DNA of 64,000 nucleotides, taken from Burkholderiaceae bacterium. Its GTDB lineage: Bacteria > Pseudomonadota > Gammaproteobacteria > Burkholderiales > Burkholderiaceae_F. Below are positions 38,520 through 46,794 of this stretch, one piece after another; position 1 is the first letter of the stretch, and each line of letters opens with the position of its first letter. The notes beneath the pieces are model-generated. The model searched no databases. It had not been told where the DNA came from and was given only the letters and a program-made list of their open reading frames with translations. Position numbers and translations under genes: made by a program. The stretch covers positions 1-64,000 of the forward strand of contig JALHMQ010000025.1 in the NCBI GenBank assembly GCA_022843955.1, read 5' to 3'.

Positions 38520-39086
38520 ATGCACCCTCGACTGCTCTCGGTCCTGCCCCATAGCGTGATGCTGGGTGTCTCCGCGCTGCTGTACTACGCCGCGCTGCAG
38601 ATCGATGCGCCGGTGAGCCTGTCAGCCACCCGCATCGGGCCGGACACCTGGCCCAAGTTCATCATCGCGACGATGGCCGGACTGTGCCTGTACGAGATCG
38701 TCAAGCGCCTGCTGATCGGCTCCTCGTTCACCGCCACCGGTCTGGCGCAAGGCTTGAACCGAGCGCCGCAGGCGGCCGACCGCGAACTGGCGGCCGCGCC
38801 GCCGTCGCAGCACAACGGCAAGCTCGCCGCCGGCATCTTGCTCATCGCGGGCTTCGTCTTCGGCGTGGTCTACCTCGGCTTCTTCGTCGCCACCGTGCTG
38901 TTCCTGGCGGGCTTTGCCTGGATCGGCGGGTTCCGCCGGCCACTGATCGTGGCGGCGACAAGCCTGGTCGGCGGTTTCGTGCTGCTCGTCATCTTCATGC
39001 GTGTCGCCTACATCTCGCTGCCGCTGGGCGCCGGTCCGTTCAGGGATCTGTCGCTGATGCTGCTCAAGTTGATTGGCGTGAGCTGA
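38520..39086 (+). CDS. tctB: Tripartite tricarboxylate transporter small membrane subunit (TctB)
   Basis: A 188-residue protein with four hydrophobic spans: one near residues 8-24, one near 43-58 and two after a ~35-residue hydrophilic loop (GKLAAGILLIAGFVFGVVYL, then VAATSLVGGFVLLVIFM). This is the DUF1468/TctB topology. It lies between tctC (72 bp) and tctA (12 bp). Sequence conservation in TctB is low; the call depends on topology and context. Confidence 0.85.
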   Translation: MHPRLLSVLPHSVMLGVSALLYYAALQIDAPVSLSATRIGPDTWPKFIIATMAGLCLYEIVKRLLIGSSFTATGLAQGLNRAPQAADRELAAAPPSQHNGKLAAGILLIAGFVFGVVYLGFFVATVLFLAGFAWIGGFRRPLIVAATSLVGGFVLLVIFMRVAYISLPLGAGPFRDLSLMLLKLIGVS

Positions 39087-39098
39087 ACTGACCCGCCC

Positions 39099-40649
39099 AT
39101 GGACGTTTTCCTCAACCTGCTGCACGGCCTCGCCAATATCGCCACGCCCGTGAACTTCGCGGTAATGGTGATCGGCCTCGTGCTCGGCATGCTGGTAGCC
39201 GTGCTGCCCGGTCTCACGCTGGTGATGGGCGTGGTGCTGGCGCTGCCGTTCACCTACAAGATGGGCGTGGAGCCGGCGCTGATCCTGCTCACCGCGATGT
39301 ACGTGTCGGGCACCTATGGCGGCGCGATCACCGCGATCCTGTTCCGCATTCCCGGCGAGCCGATGGACGTGCCGCTGCTGTGGGACGGCTATGCGATGAC
39401 GCGCAATGGTCAGGCGGCCCAGGCTCTCGGCTTCTCGCTGGTGGCCGCACTGGTGGGCGGCCTGGTGTCGGCGGTGGTGATGGTGGCGCTGTCCAAGCCG
39501 GTGGCCAGCGTGGCGCTGTCGTTCTCGTCGCCGGAGTTCTTCGCGATCACCGCGTTCGGCCTGATGAGCGTGGTGACGCTGGGCGGCGGCTCGCTGGTGA
39601 ATGCGCTGATCAGCCTGTGCATGGGCCTTTTGATCGCCACCGTGGGCGTGGACGCGATGTACGGCGCCGAGCGCTTCGCCTTCGGTGTGCCGTTTCTTCA
39701 GGACGGCATCGAGTTCCTGTTGGTGATGGTGGGCGCCTACGGCATCGGCGAGGTGCTGTCGCGCCTGCAGACCGGCTTCGTGTCCGACAACGCCACGCCG
39801 GGCGACAACGCCACGCGCTTCAAGACGGCCTTTCCGAAACTGGCCGAACTGCTCGAGGTGAAGGGCTCGTTCCTGCGCGGCACCGCCACCGGCATCGCCG
39901 TCGGCGTGGTGCCAGGCGCGGGGGCGACCGTGTCCTCGTTCGTCGCCTACGGCATCGAGAGCCAGTACGGCAAGCACGCCAAGGAACTGGGCACCGGCTC
40001 GCCGGCCGGCATCGTGGCGGCGAAGTCGGCGGCCACCGCATCGGTGGGCGGCGCGCTGGTGCCGCTGCTGACGATGGGCATTCCCGGCAGCGGCGCCACC
40101 GCGATCATCCTGGCCGCGTTCCTGCTGCACGGCGTGCAGCCCGGGCCGCAGGTGTTCGTCTCCAGCCCCGGTCTCATCTACACGGTGTTCGCCGCGGTGT
40201 TCGTGGCGGTGGTGGGCATGTGCATCCTCGGCTACTTCGCGATCAAGCCGCTGTGCAAGGTGCTCGATGCGCCGGAGGCGATCGTCTCCTCGTTCGTGGT
40301 GGTGTTCTGCTTCATCGGCGCGTTCGCCGCGCGCAGCAACCTGTCCGATCTGTACGTGATCGCGGCGTTCGGCCTGATTGGTTTCCTGTTCGAACGCTTC
40401 AAGTTTCCGATCGCGCCGCTGGTGCTGGGCACGATCCTCGGGCCGCTCACCGAAGGCAATTTCATGACGACGATGGTGAGCTTCAACAACGACTGGACCG
40501 TGTTCTTCACGCGGCCGATCAGCGGCTCGATCCTGGCGCTGGCGGTGCTTGGCCTGTTCTATCCGCTGCTGCGCGCTGCTTGGCGTCGCATGCGGGCCGA
40601 CAAGCCGGTGCTGATGCCGCCGGCCGATCCGACTGCACTTCGTAAATGA
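39099..40649 (+). CDS. tctA: Tripartite tricarboxylate transporter large membrane subunit (TctA)
   Basis: A 516-residue protein with about 12 spans. TctA landmarks are GMLVAVLPGLTLVMGVVLAL, YGGAITAILFRIPGEP and the second-half counterpart GVVPGAGATVSSFVAYGIE, with TMGIPGSGATAIIL repeating the PGSGAT motif. It is the cation-coupled transport channel of the system. Its stop overlaps the sauS start (ATGA at 40646-40649), so uptake and first enzymatic steps are translationally coupled. Confidence 0.93.
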   Translation: MDVFLNLLHGLANIATPVNFAVMVIGLVLGMLVAVLPGLTLVMGVVLALPFTYKMGVEPALILLTAMYVSGTYGGAITAILFRIPGEPMDVPLLWDGYAMTRNGQAAQALGFSLVAALVGGLVSAVVMVALSKPVASVALSFSSPEFFAITAFGLMSVVTLGGGSLVNALISLCMGLLIATVGVDAMYGAERFAFGVPFLQDGIEFLLVMVGAYGIGEVLSRLQTGFVSDNATPGDNATRFKTAFPKLAELLEVKGSFLRGTATGIAVGVVPGAGATVSSFVAYGIESQYGKHAKELGTGSPAGIVAAKSAATASVGGALVPLLTMGIPGSGATAIILAAFLLHGVQPGPQVFVSSPGLIYTVFAAVFVAVVGMCILGYFAIKPLCKVLDAPEAIVSSFVVVFCFIGAFAARSNLSDLYVIAAFGLIGFLFERFKFPIAPLVLGTILGPLTEGNFMTTMVSFNNDWTVFFTRPISGSILALAVLGLFYPLLRAAWRRMRADKPVLMPPADPTALRK

Positions 40650-42106
40650 CGTCCCACCCTCCGATGACCGCCCTGCCTGTTCTGCCCGCCGACAACTCGT
40701 CATCCGCCGCTGCGCTCGTCGGCGACCTCGTCGCGCGCGCCCGCACCGCGCAGCACGTGGCCAACGGCTTCGACCAGGCCCGCGTCGACGAGGTGGTGGC
40801 CGCTGCCGGCTGGGCGATCATGGAGCCGGGTCGCAACCGCGCGCTGGCCGAACGGGCGGTGGCCGATACCGGCATCGGCAACGTCGACGACAAGCTGCGC
40901 AAGAACTACCGCAAGACGCTCGGCCTGCTGCGCGATCTGCAAGGCGTGCGCTCGGTCGGCGTGGTGGCCGAGCGGCCAGAGCTGGGCATCGTCGAGATCG
41001 TGAGGCCGGCAGGCGTGGTGGCGGCGATCACGCCGTCGACCAACCCGGCCGCCACACCCGCCAACAAGATCATCAACGCGCTCAAGGGCCGCAACGCCGT
41101 GATCGTGGCGCCGTCGCCCAAGGGCTGGAGCACCTGCAGCCAGCTGGTCGGATTCATCCACGCACAGTTCGACCGCATCGGCGCGCCGCGCGACCTGGTG
41201 CAGTTGCTGCCCGACCCGGTGACCAAGGAGACCACCGGCGAGCTGATGCGCCAGTGCGATCTGGTGGTGGCGACCGGCTCGCAGGCCAACGTGCGCGCCG
41301 CCTACACCTGCGGCACGCCGGCCTTCGGCGTCGGCGCCGGCAATGTCGCCTCGATCATCGACGAGACCGCCGACCTCACGGCGGCCGCGCAAAAGATCGC
41401 GCGCTCCAAGACCTTCGACCACGCCACCAGCTGCTCGTCGGAAAACAGCGTGGTGATCGTCGACGCGGTATACGACGCCGCCATTGCCGCCTTGACCGCG
41501 CAAGGCGGGGCGCGGGTGACGGCGGCCGACAAGCCGCGGCTGCAGCAGACGATGTGGCCGCAGGGCAAGCTGTCGCCGCAGGTGATCGGCCAGTCGGCCA
41601 AGCTGATCGCGCAACGCGCCGGGCTGACCGATCTGGCCGCCGCGCAGCCAGCGATGCTGCTGGTGGAAGAAGACGCCGCGGCGATCGGCCCGGCGCATCC
41701 GTTCTCCGGCGAGAAGCTCTCACCGGTGCTCACGGTGTACCGCGCGCGGGACTTTGCCGACGCCTGCCGCATCGTCGAGGCGATCTATCGGCACCAGGGC
41801 GCAGGACACTCGGTGAGCCTGCACACCACGCAGACCGCGCGCGCCCGCGTGCTCGGCGAGACACTGCCGGTGTCGCGCGTGATCGTCAACCAGGCGCATG
41901 CGATCGCCACCGGCGGCAGCTTCGACAACGGTCTGCCGTTTTCGCTGTCGATGGGCTGCGGTACCTGGGGCGGCAACAACTTCTCCGACAACATGACCTG
42001 GCGCCAGTACGTGAACATCACCCGCATCTCGACGCCGATCAGCGAGCGGGTGCCGAGCGAGGACGAGATCTTCGGCGGGTACTTCGCACGCCACGGGCGC
42101 GCGTGA
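40646..42106 (+). CDS. sauS: CoA-acylating sulfoacetaldehyde dehydrogenase (SauS-like)
   Basis: A 486-residue aldehyde dehydrogenase of the CoA-acylating branch (AdhE-N/EutE-like): catalytic Cys263 in FDHATSCSSENS, VAAITPSTNPAATPANK near residue 125, and no Glu general base of the hydrolytic type. SauS reduces sulfoacetyl-CoA to sulfoacetaldehyde with NADPH in sulfoacetate degradation. The assignment rests on the acylating type plus direct coupling to the acyl-CoA ligase downstream (TGATG, 42104-42108) and to the transporter upstream. Another acylating aldehyde dehydrogenase function cannot be excluded from sequence alone. Confidence 0.8.
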   Translation: MTSHPPMTALPVLPADNSSSAAALVGDLVARARTAQHVANGFDQARVDEVVAAAGWAIMEPGRNRALAERAVADTGIGNVDDKLRKNYRKTLGLLRDLQGVRSVGVVAERPELGIVEIVRPAGVVAAITPSTNPAATPANKIINALKGRNAVIVAPSPKGWSTCSQLVGFIHAQFDRIGAPRDLVQLLPDPVTKETTGELMRQCDLVVATGSQANVRAAYTCGTPAFGVGAGNVASIIDETADLTAAAQKIARSKTFDHATSCSSENSVVIVDAVYDAAIAALTAQGGARVTAADKPRLQQTMWPQGKLSPQVIGQSAKLIAQRAGLTDLAAAQPAMLLVEEDAAAIGPAHPFSGEKLSPVLTVYRARDFADACRIVEAIYRHQGAGHSVSLHTTQTARARVLGETLPVSRVIVNQAHAIATGGSFDNGLPFSLSMGCGTWGGNNFSDNMTWRQYVNITRISTPISERVPSEDEIFGGYFARHGRA

Positions 42107-43635
42107 TGACACCCCGTGCCACGGTACGCGCGCTGATCGATGCGCGCGCGGCCGCCCAGCCGCAGGCGCCGTACCTGATTGCCACCGCCAGCGGCCAGCG
42201 ACTGAGCTTCGGCGAGCTGGCGCAGTCGTGCCGAGCGGTGGCGGCGTGGCTGGCGGCGCGTGGGCTGGCGCCGGGCGCGCATCTGTCTCTGGTGCTGTCC
42301 AACGGCCCGCAGACGGTGCGCCTGCTTCTCGGCGCGCTCTATGGCGGCTACTGCGTCAACCCGGTCAACCTGCTGTCGCAGCCGGACCAGATGCGCTACG
42401 TGCTGGAGCATGCCGATGCGAACGTCGTGTTCGCCGCGCCCGACTGGGTCGCGCACGTGCGCGAGATGACCGCCGGCATCGACCGCCCGATCGAGGTGAT
42501 CGCGCTCGACCCCGATGGCGACGAGTTGCCGCGCACCGGCGCATCCGACGTCGCGCTCGTCGAGCCTGGCGAAGATTCTCTGGCGCTGCTGATGTACACC
42601 TCGGGCACCACCGGCAAGCCCAAGGGCGTGATGCTCACGCAGGCCAACCTTGCCGCCAACGCGCGGTCCATCAGCGCGGAGCACGAGCTCGGCGCGAACG
42701 ATCGCGTCACCGCGGTGCTGCCGCTGTATCACATCAACGCTTTCGCGGTGACGATGCTGGCGCCGCTGGCGCATGGCGGCAGCCTGGTGATGCCGCCCAA
42801 GTTCTCCGCCGGCAGCTTCTGGGACATGGTGATCGCGCACGGCTGCACCTGGCTCAACGTGGTGCCGACGATGATCTCCTACCTGCTCGAAGGCGCGGCC
42901 GACGGCCTCGTGCCGCCGCGCGATGCACTGGCGCGGGTGCGCTTGTGCCGTTCTGCCTCGGCGGCGCTGCCGCCCGAGCACCATCGCGCGTTCGAGGCGA
43001 CCTTCGGCATCGGCATCGTCGAGACGATGGGGCTGACCGAGACCGTGGCGCCGTGCTTTTCCAACCCGATCGACCCGGCGCAGCGCAAGGTGGGCTCGGT
43101 CGGCCGCGCCTCCGGCTGCGAGGCGCGCGCGGTCGATGCCGAAGGCCGAACGGTGGCCGACGGCACGATCGGCGAGATCGTCCTGCGCGGACCGCAGGTG
43201 ACCGCCGGCTACTACAAGAACCCGGCCGCCACCGAAGGCGCGTTTTTCCCCGGCGGCTGGCTGCGCACCGGCGACCTCGGTTACCGCGATGCCGATGGCT
43301 TCTACTTCGTCACGGGTCGTATCAAGGAACTGATCATCAAGGGCGGCGAGAACATCGCCCCGCGCGAGATCGACGAGGCGCTGCTCAGGCATCCTGCCGT
43401 GCTCGACGCCGCCGCGGTGGGCATTCCCGATCGCCACTACGGCCAGGACATCATGGCCTGCATCATCCTGCGCGATGGCCAGCAGATCTCCGAAGAAGAA
43501 TTGCGCGCGTTCTGCGACCGCGAACTCGGCCGCTACAAGACGCCGAAGGTGTTCCGCTTCGTGGCCGATCTGCCGCGTGGACCCTCGGGCAAGGTGCAGC
43601 GGTTGAAGCTGGTGGACCTGGCGCCCGCGGCGTAA
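42106..43635 (+). CDS. sauT: Acyl-CoA ligase, probable sulfoacetate-CoA ligase (SauT-like)
   Basis: A 509-residue ANL-superfamily enzyme from the ATG at 42106, which overlaps the sauS stop. Motifs are the P-loop YTSGTTGKPKGVMLT near residue 165, the A5 motif MGLTETVAP, the hinge LRTGDLGYRDADGFYFVTGR, and the catalytic lysine in PRGPSGKVQRL near the C-terminus. It would activate sulfoacetate with ATP and CoA to sulfoacetyl-CoA, the substrate of SauS. Acetyl- or propionyl-type ligases are possible alternatives, but pairing with an acylating dehydrogenase, a transporter and an xsc locus favours SauT. Confidence 0.78.
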   Translation: MTPRATVRALIDARAAAQPQAPYLIATASGQRLSFGELAQSCRAVAAWLAARGLAPGAHLSLVLSNGPQTVRLLLGALYGGYCVNPVNLLSQPDQMRYVLEHADANVVFAAPDWVAHVREMTAGIDRPIEVIALDPDGDELPRTGASDVALVEPGEDSLALLMYTSGTTGKPKGVMLTQANLAANARSISAEHELGANDRVTAVLPLYHINAFAVTMLAPLAHGGSLVMPPKFSAGSFWDMVIAHGCTWLNVVPTMISYLLEGAADGLVPPRDALARVRLCRSASAALPPEHHRAFEATFGIGIVETMGLTETVAPCFSNPIDPAQRKVGSVGRASGCEARAVDAEGRTVADGTIGEIVLRGPQVTAGYYKNPAATEGAFFPGGWLRTGDLGYRDADGFYFVTGRIKELIIKGGENIAPREIDEALLRHPAVLDAAAVGIPDRHYGQDIMACIILRDGQQISEEELRAFCDRELGRYKTPKVFRFVADLPRGPSGKVQRLKLVDLAPAA

Positions 43636-43861
43636 GCGACGCGTGGCGCAGGCCGTGCACGCATCGGTCGCAGTCCGTTGCCGTGACGGCGGCGCTTGCG
43701 GGCCCGCGCGCAACCTGCGCAACCCCACCTTGCCACGGTCCCGCGCATGACGCTGCCAGCACACCAAGGTTGGATGCGCACCACAGCCAGCGTTGTCCCA
43801 ATAAATACGCCGCCACGCAATCCGCCCTAAGCTTCGCCCGCTGCTGTTTCATCACACTGCC

Positions 43862-45127
43862 TTGCCCTTGCCGACCCTTCCCTTCGCCCGCTGGCTGCCC
43901 GAACTGCGCGAGCCCGGCGCCGTTCGCGCCGACGCGCTGGCCGGCCTGACCGGCGCGGTGGTCGTGCTGCCGCAGGGCGTGGCCTTTGCCACGCTGGCCG
44001 GCATGCCGCCGCAATATGGCCTGTATGCGGCGATGGTCCCGTGCATCATCGCCGCGTTGTTCGGCTCCAGCCGCCTGATGGTCACCGGCCCGGCCAACGC
44101 GATCTCGCTGACCACGCTGGCGCTGATCGCACCGCTCGCGGTGCCTGGCTCGTCGCAATACATCACGCTGGTCCTGACACTCACGTTCCTGGTCGGCGTG
44201 CTGCAATTGGCACTCGGCTTGGCGCGCGCCGGCAAGCTGGTCGACCTGGTGCCGCATGCGGTGATTGTCGGCTTCACCGCCGGTGCGGCGGTGCTGATCA
44301 TCAACAGCCAGATCGGGCCGTTCCTCGGCCTGGCGCTGCCGCGCGGACTGCACCTCGTGGACACGCTGCCGGCGGCGGCGGCGCGTCTGGGCGAAGTGCA
44401 GTGGGCCGCGCCGCTGGTGGGCACCATCACGCTGCTCACCATCCTGTTGTGGAAGCCGCTGAACCGCTGGGTGCCGGCGATGCTGATTGCTGTCGTCGCG
44501 GGCGCGCTGGCGGCCTGGCTGATCGCGCGCTTCGTGCCGCAATGGCCGCCGCTGGCCACGGTAAGCGCGCTGCCCGGCGCGCTGCCGCCTTTGTCTTTCC
44601 CCGACCTGTCGCTCGACACCGTGCGCGCGCTGTTCGGCGCCACGCTGGTGATGACGCTGCTCGGCCTGACCGAGGCGGTGGCGATCGCCCGCTCGGTCGC
44701 CACCAAGTACGGCGACCGGCTCGACGGCAGCCAGGAGTTCATCGGCCAGGGCATGGCCAACCTCGCGGGCAGCTTCTTTTCCTCCTACCCAGCCAGCGGT
44801 TCGTTCAACCGCTCGGGGGTCAACGTGGTCTCCGGCGCGCGCACGCCGTTCGCGGCCATCTGCGCGGCGCTGTTCCTGGTGGCGCTGCTGTTCTTCGTCG
44901 CACCGCTGGCGCGCTACCTGCCGTTCGCGGTGATCGCCGGCCTGCTGTTCATGGTGGCCTGGGGGCTCATCGACCGGCGCGAGATCGTGCGCATCTGGAA
45001 CGAGGAGCCGGTGGCGCGTTGGCCGATGCTGGTCACCTTCATCGCCACCGTCACGTTGTCGCTGGAGTGGGCGATCCTGCTCGGCATCACGGTAGCGCTG
45101 CTGGCGCAGCGCTTCGCGCGGCGCTAG
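43862..45127 (+). CDS. SulP-family anion transporter lacking a STAS domain
   Basis: A 421-residue membrane protein with the SulP signature near its N-terminus: VVVLPQGVAFATLAGMPPQYGLYAAMVP, from which the conserved PQYGLY and later GSSRLMVTGPANAISL can be seen, plus SYPASGSFNRSGVN at the midpoint. It ends directly after the last span with FARR, so the cytoplasmic STAS domain usual in SulP proteins is missing. The start is probably TTG 43862 or TTG 43868; no ATG is available at the right place. It follows sauT by 226 bp, a stretch where I see no gene. Sulfate or sulfite movement is likely but the direction is unknown. Confidence 0.82.
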   Translation: MPLPTLPFARWLPELREPGAVRADALAGLTGAVVVLPQGVAFATLAGMPPQYGLYAAMVPCIIAALFGSSRLMVTGPANAISLTTLALIAPLAVPGSSQYITLVLTLTFLVGVLQLALGLARAGKLVDLVPHAVIVGFTAGAAVLIINSQIGPFLGLALPRGLHLVDTLPAAAARLGEVQWAAPLVGTITLLTILLWKPLNRWVPAMLIAVVAGALAAWLIARFVPQWPPLATVSALPGALPPLSFPDLSLDTVRALFGATLVMTLLGLTEAVAIARSVATKYGDRLDGSQEFIGQGMANLAGSFFSSYPASGSFNRSGVNVVSGARTPFAAICAALFLVALLFFVAPLARYLPFAVIAGLLFMVAWGLIDRREIVRIWNEEPVARWPMLVTFIATVTLSLEWAILLGITVALLAQRFARR

Positions 45128-45172
45128 GAGGACTCGTGCCAGTTTTCTGCGCGGCGGTGGCCGTGCAGGGGC

Positions 45173-46780
45173 TCAGGCCGCTGCCTCGTGCCGCAGCGCG
45201 TCGGCCATCTTCTCCGCCAGCATGATGGTCGGGATATTGGTGTTGCTGCTGGTGAGCAGCGGGAACACCGAGGCATCGATCACCCGCAGCCCGCGCACGC
45301 CGTGCACACGGCACGCCGGGTCGACCACCGACTCGCCCGGCGCACCCATCCGACAGGTGCCGATCGGATGCCAGCAGGTCTGTCCGGTGCGGGTCGCGTA
45401 GTCGAGCTGCTGCTCGGGCGTACGGGCGCCAGCGCCGGGCCGGATCTCTTCCTCGATGATCGAGCGCATCGGCGCGGTGTCGGCGAGCGAGCGCACCAGG
45501 TTCAACCCGGCGAGCAGCACGCGCCGATCCTCGTTCGAAGCAAGATAGTTCGGCTGCACGCGCGGGGCCGCCGCCGGCGAGCGCGACTGCACGTGGGTTG
45601 CACCGGCGGAGGTCGGATACAGCCCGTAGATGCCGATCTGGAACGCCGAGCCGGGATCGAGCCCCTCGTTGAGCGACTTGGGGATGCGATCGGTGGCGCT
45701 GACGAGCGCGATCTGGATGCGCAGGTCGGGCGTCGTGCGCGCCGGATCGCTCGGCGCGTACAGCGTGGACTTCAGCGTGGCGCTCGAGAACATGCCGCGG
45801 CGCGCGAGTGCGAAGCGTGCCACCTCGCCCACCAGCCGCCAGGGCCGCCCGAGCATGGCGTTGACCGTACCCGGCTCGCTGGTGCGGTAGCACACACGCA
45901 CCATGATGTGGTCCTGCAGGTGCTCGCCCACGTGCGGGTTCGCCATCGTCACGCCGATGCCGTGCGCTTCGAGCACCTGCGGCTGGCCGATGCCCGACAG
46001 CTCAAGCAGCTGCGGGCTGCGCACCGCACCGCACGCGACGATCACCTCGCGGCGCGCATCGACCACCGTCTCGCGATCGCCAGCGGTCGTCACCACGCCG
46101 ACCGCGCGACCGCCCTCGATCAGCACCCGCTGCGCCAGCGCCCCACGCATCACGGTGAGGTTGCGGCGCGACTGGACCGGCGTCAGGTACGCGGTGCCGA
46201 CATCGCTGCGCAGGCCGCCGCGGGTCGACAGTTGCAGGTAGCTGGCGCCGATGCCGGGCTGCGCGTTGTAGTCGTCGACGCGCGGGAATCCCATCGCCTC
46301 GCACGCCGCGAGAAACCGGTCGGAGATCGGTTCGGGCTCGGCGGGCATCACCCCGACCGGGCCATCGGTGCCGCGCGTGATATCGGCCGCACCCTGCCAC
46401 GACTCCAGGCGCTTGAAGTACGGCAGGCAGTCCGCATAGGACCAGCCAGTGCCGCCCTGCGCCGCCCACTGGTCGTAGCGCTCCGGATGTCCCCGCACCA
46501 CCACCAGCCCGTTGACGGCACTCGAGCCGCCGACGCATTTGCCGCTGACCCAGTCGCGCGGCACGTTGGCCGTGTGAGGCGACGCCTCGGTCTGCAGGCG
46601 CCAGATGCGGCGATCGTCGTTGAGGATCTTGCCGACGCCCAGCGGAATGCGGCTCCAGAGTCCGCCGCCCAACTCACCCGCCTCGATCAGCAGCACGCTG
46701 CACGACGGATCTTCGGACAGCCGGTTCGCCAGCGTGCAGCCGGCGGACCCTGCGCCGACGATGATGTAGTCGAAGCTCAC
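45173..46780 (-). CDS. iseJ: GMC-family dehydrogenase, candidate isethionate dehydrogenase (IseJ-like)
   Basis: The start is the GTG at 46780, because the protein then begins SFDYIIVGAGSAGCTLANRL, the FAD-binding N-terminus of GMC oxidoreductases; longer frames overlap the next gene. It has 535 residues. Other landmarks are GKCVGGSSAVNGLVVVRGH, the second GMC signature GAVRSPQLLELSGIG, and the C-terminal catalytic region WHPIGTCRMG with SSNTNIPTIMLAEKMA. Choline dehydrogenase and IseJ belong to this group. It follows the second Xsc-like gene by 14 bp in an operon with a TRAP transporter. Oxidation of isethionate to sulfoacetaldehyde is therefore the best guess, but other hydroxy substrates are possible. 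Confidence 0.68.
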   Translation of the reverse strand: MSFDYIIVGAGSAGCTLANRLSEDPSCSVLLIEAGELGGGLWSRIPLGVGKILNDDRRIWRLQTEASPHTANVPRDWVSGKCVGGSSAVNGLVVVRGHPERYDQWAAQGGTGWSYADCLPYFKRLESWQGAADITRGTDGPVGVMPAEPEPISDRFLAACEAMGFPRVDDYNAQPGIGASYLQLSTRGGLRSDVGTAYLTPVQSRRNLTVMRGALAQRVLIEGGRAVGVVTTAGDRETVVDARREVIVACGAVRSPQLLELSGIGQPQVLEAHGIGVTMANPHVGEHLQDHIMVRVCYRTSEPGTVNAMLGRPWRLVGEVARFALARRGMFSSATLKSTLYAPSDPARTTPDLRIQIALVSATDRIPKSLNEGLDPGSAFQIGIYGLYPTSAGATHVQSRSPAAAPRVQPNYLASNEDRRVLLAGLNLVRSLADTAPMRSIIEEEIRPGAGARTPEQQLDYATRTGQTCWHPIGTCRMGAPGESVVDPACRVHGVRGLRVIDASVFPLLTSSNTNIPTIMLAEKMADALRHEAAA

Positions 46781-46794
46781 GGCGGAAAGACGCG

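Noticed and set aside
38622-40703. Minus-strand open frame of almost 700 codons opposite tctB and tctA
   Set aside because: His/Arg/Gln-rich antisense translation of hydrophobic codons; the plus-strand TctA has multiple conserved motifs.
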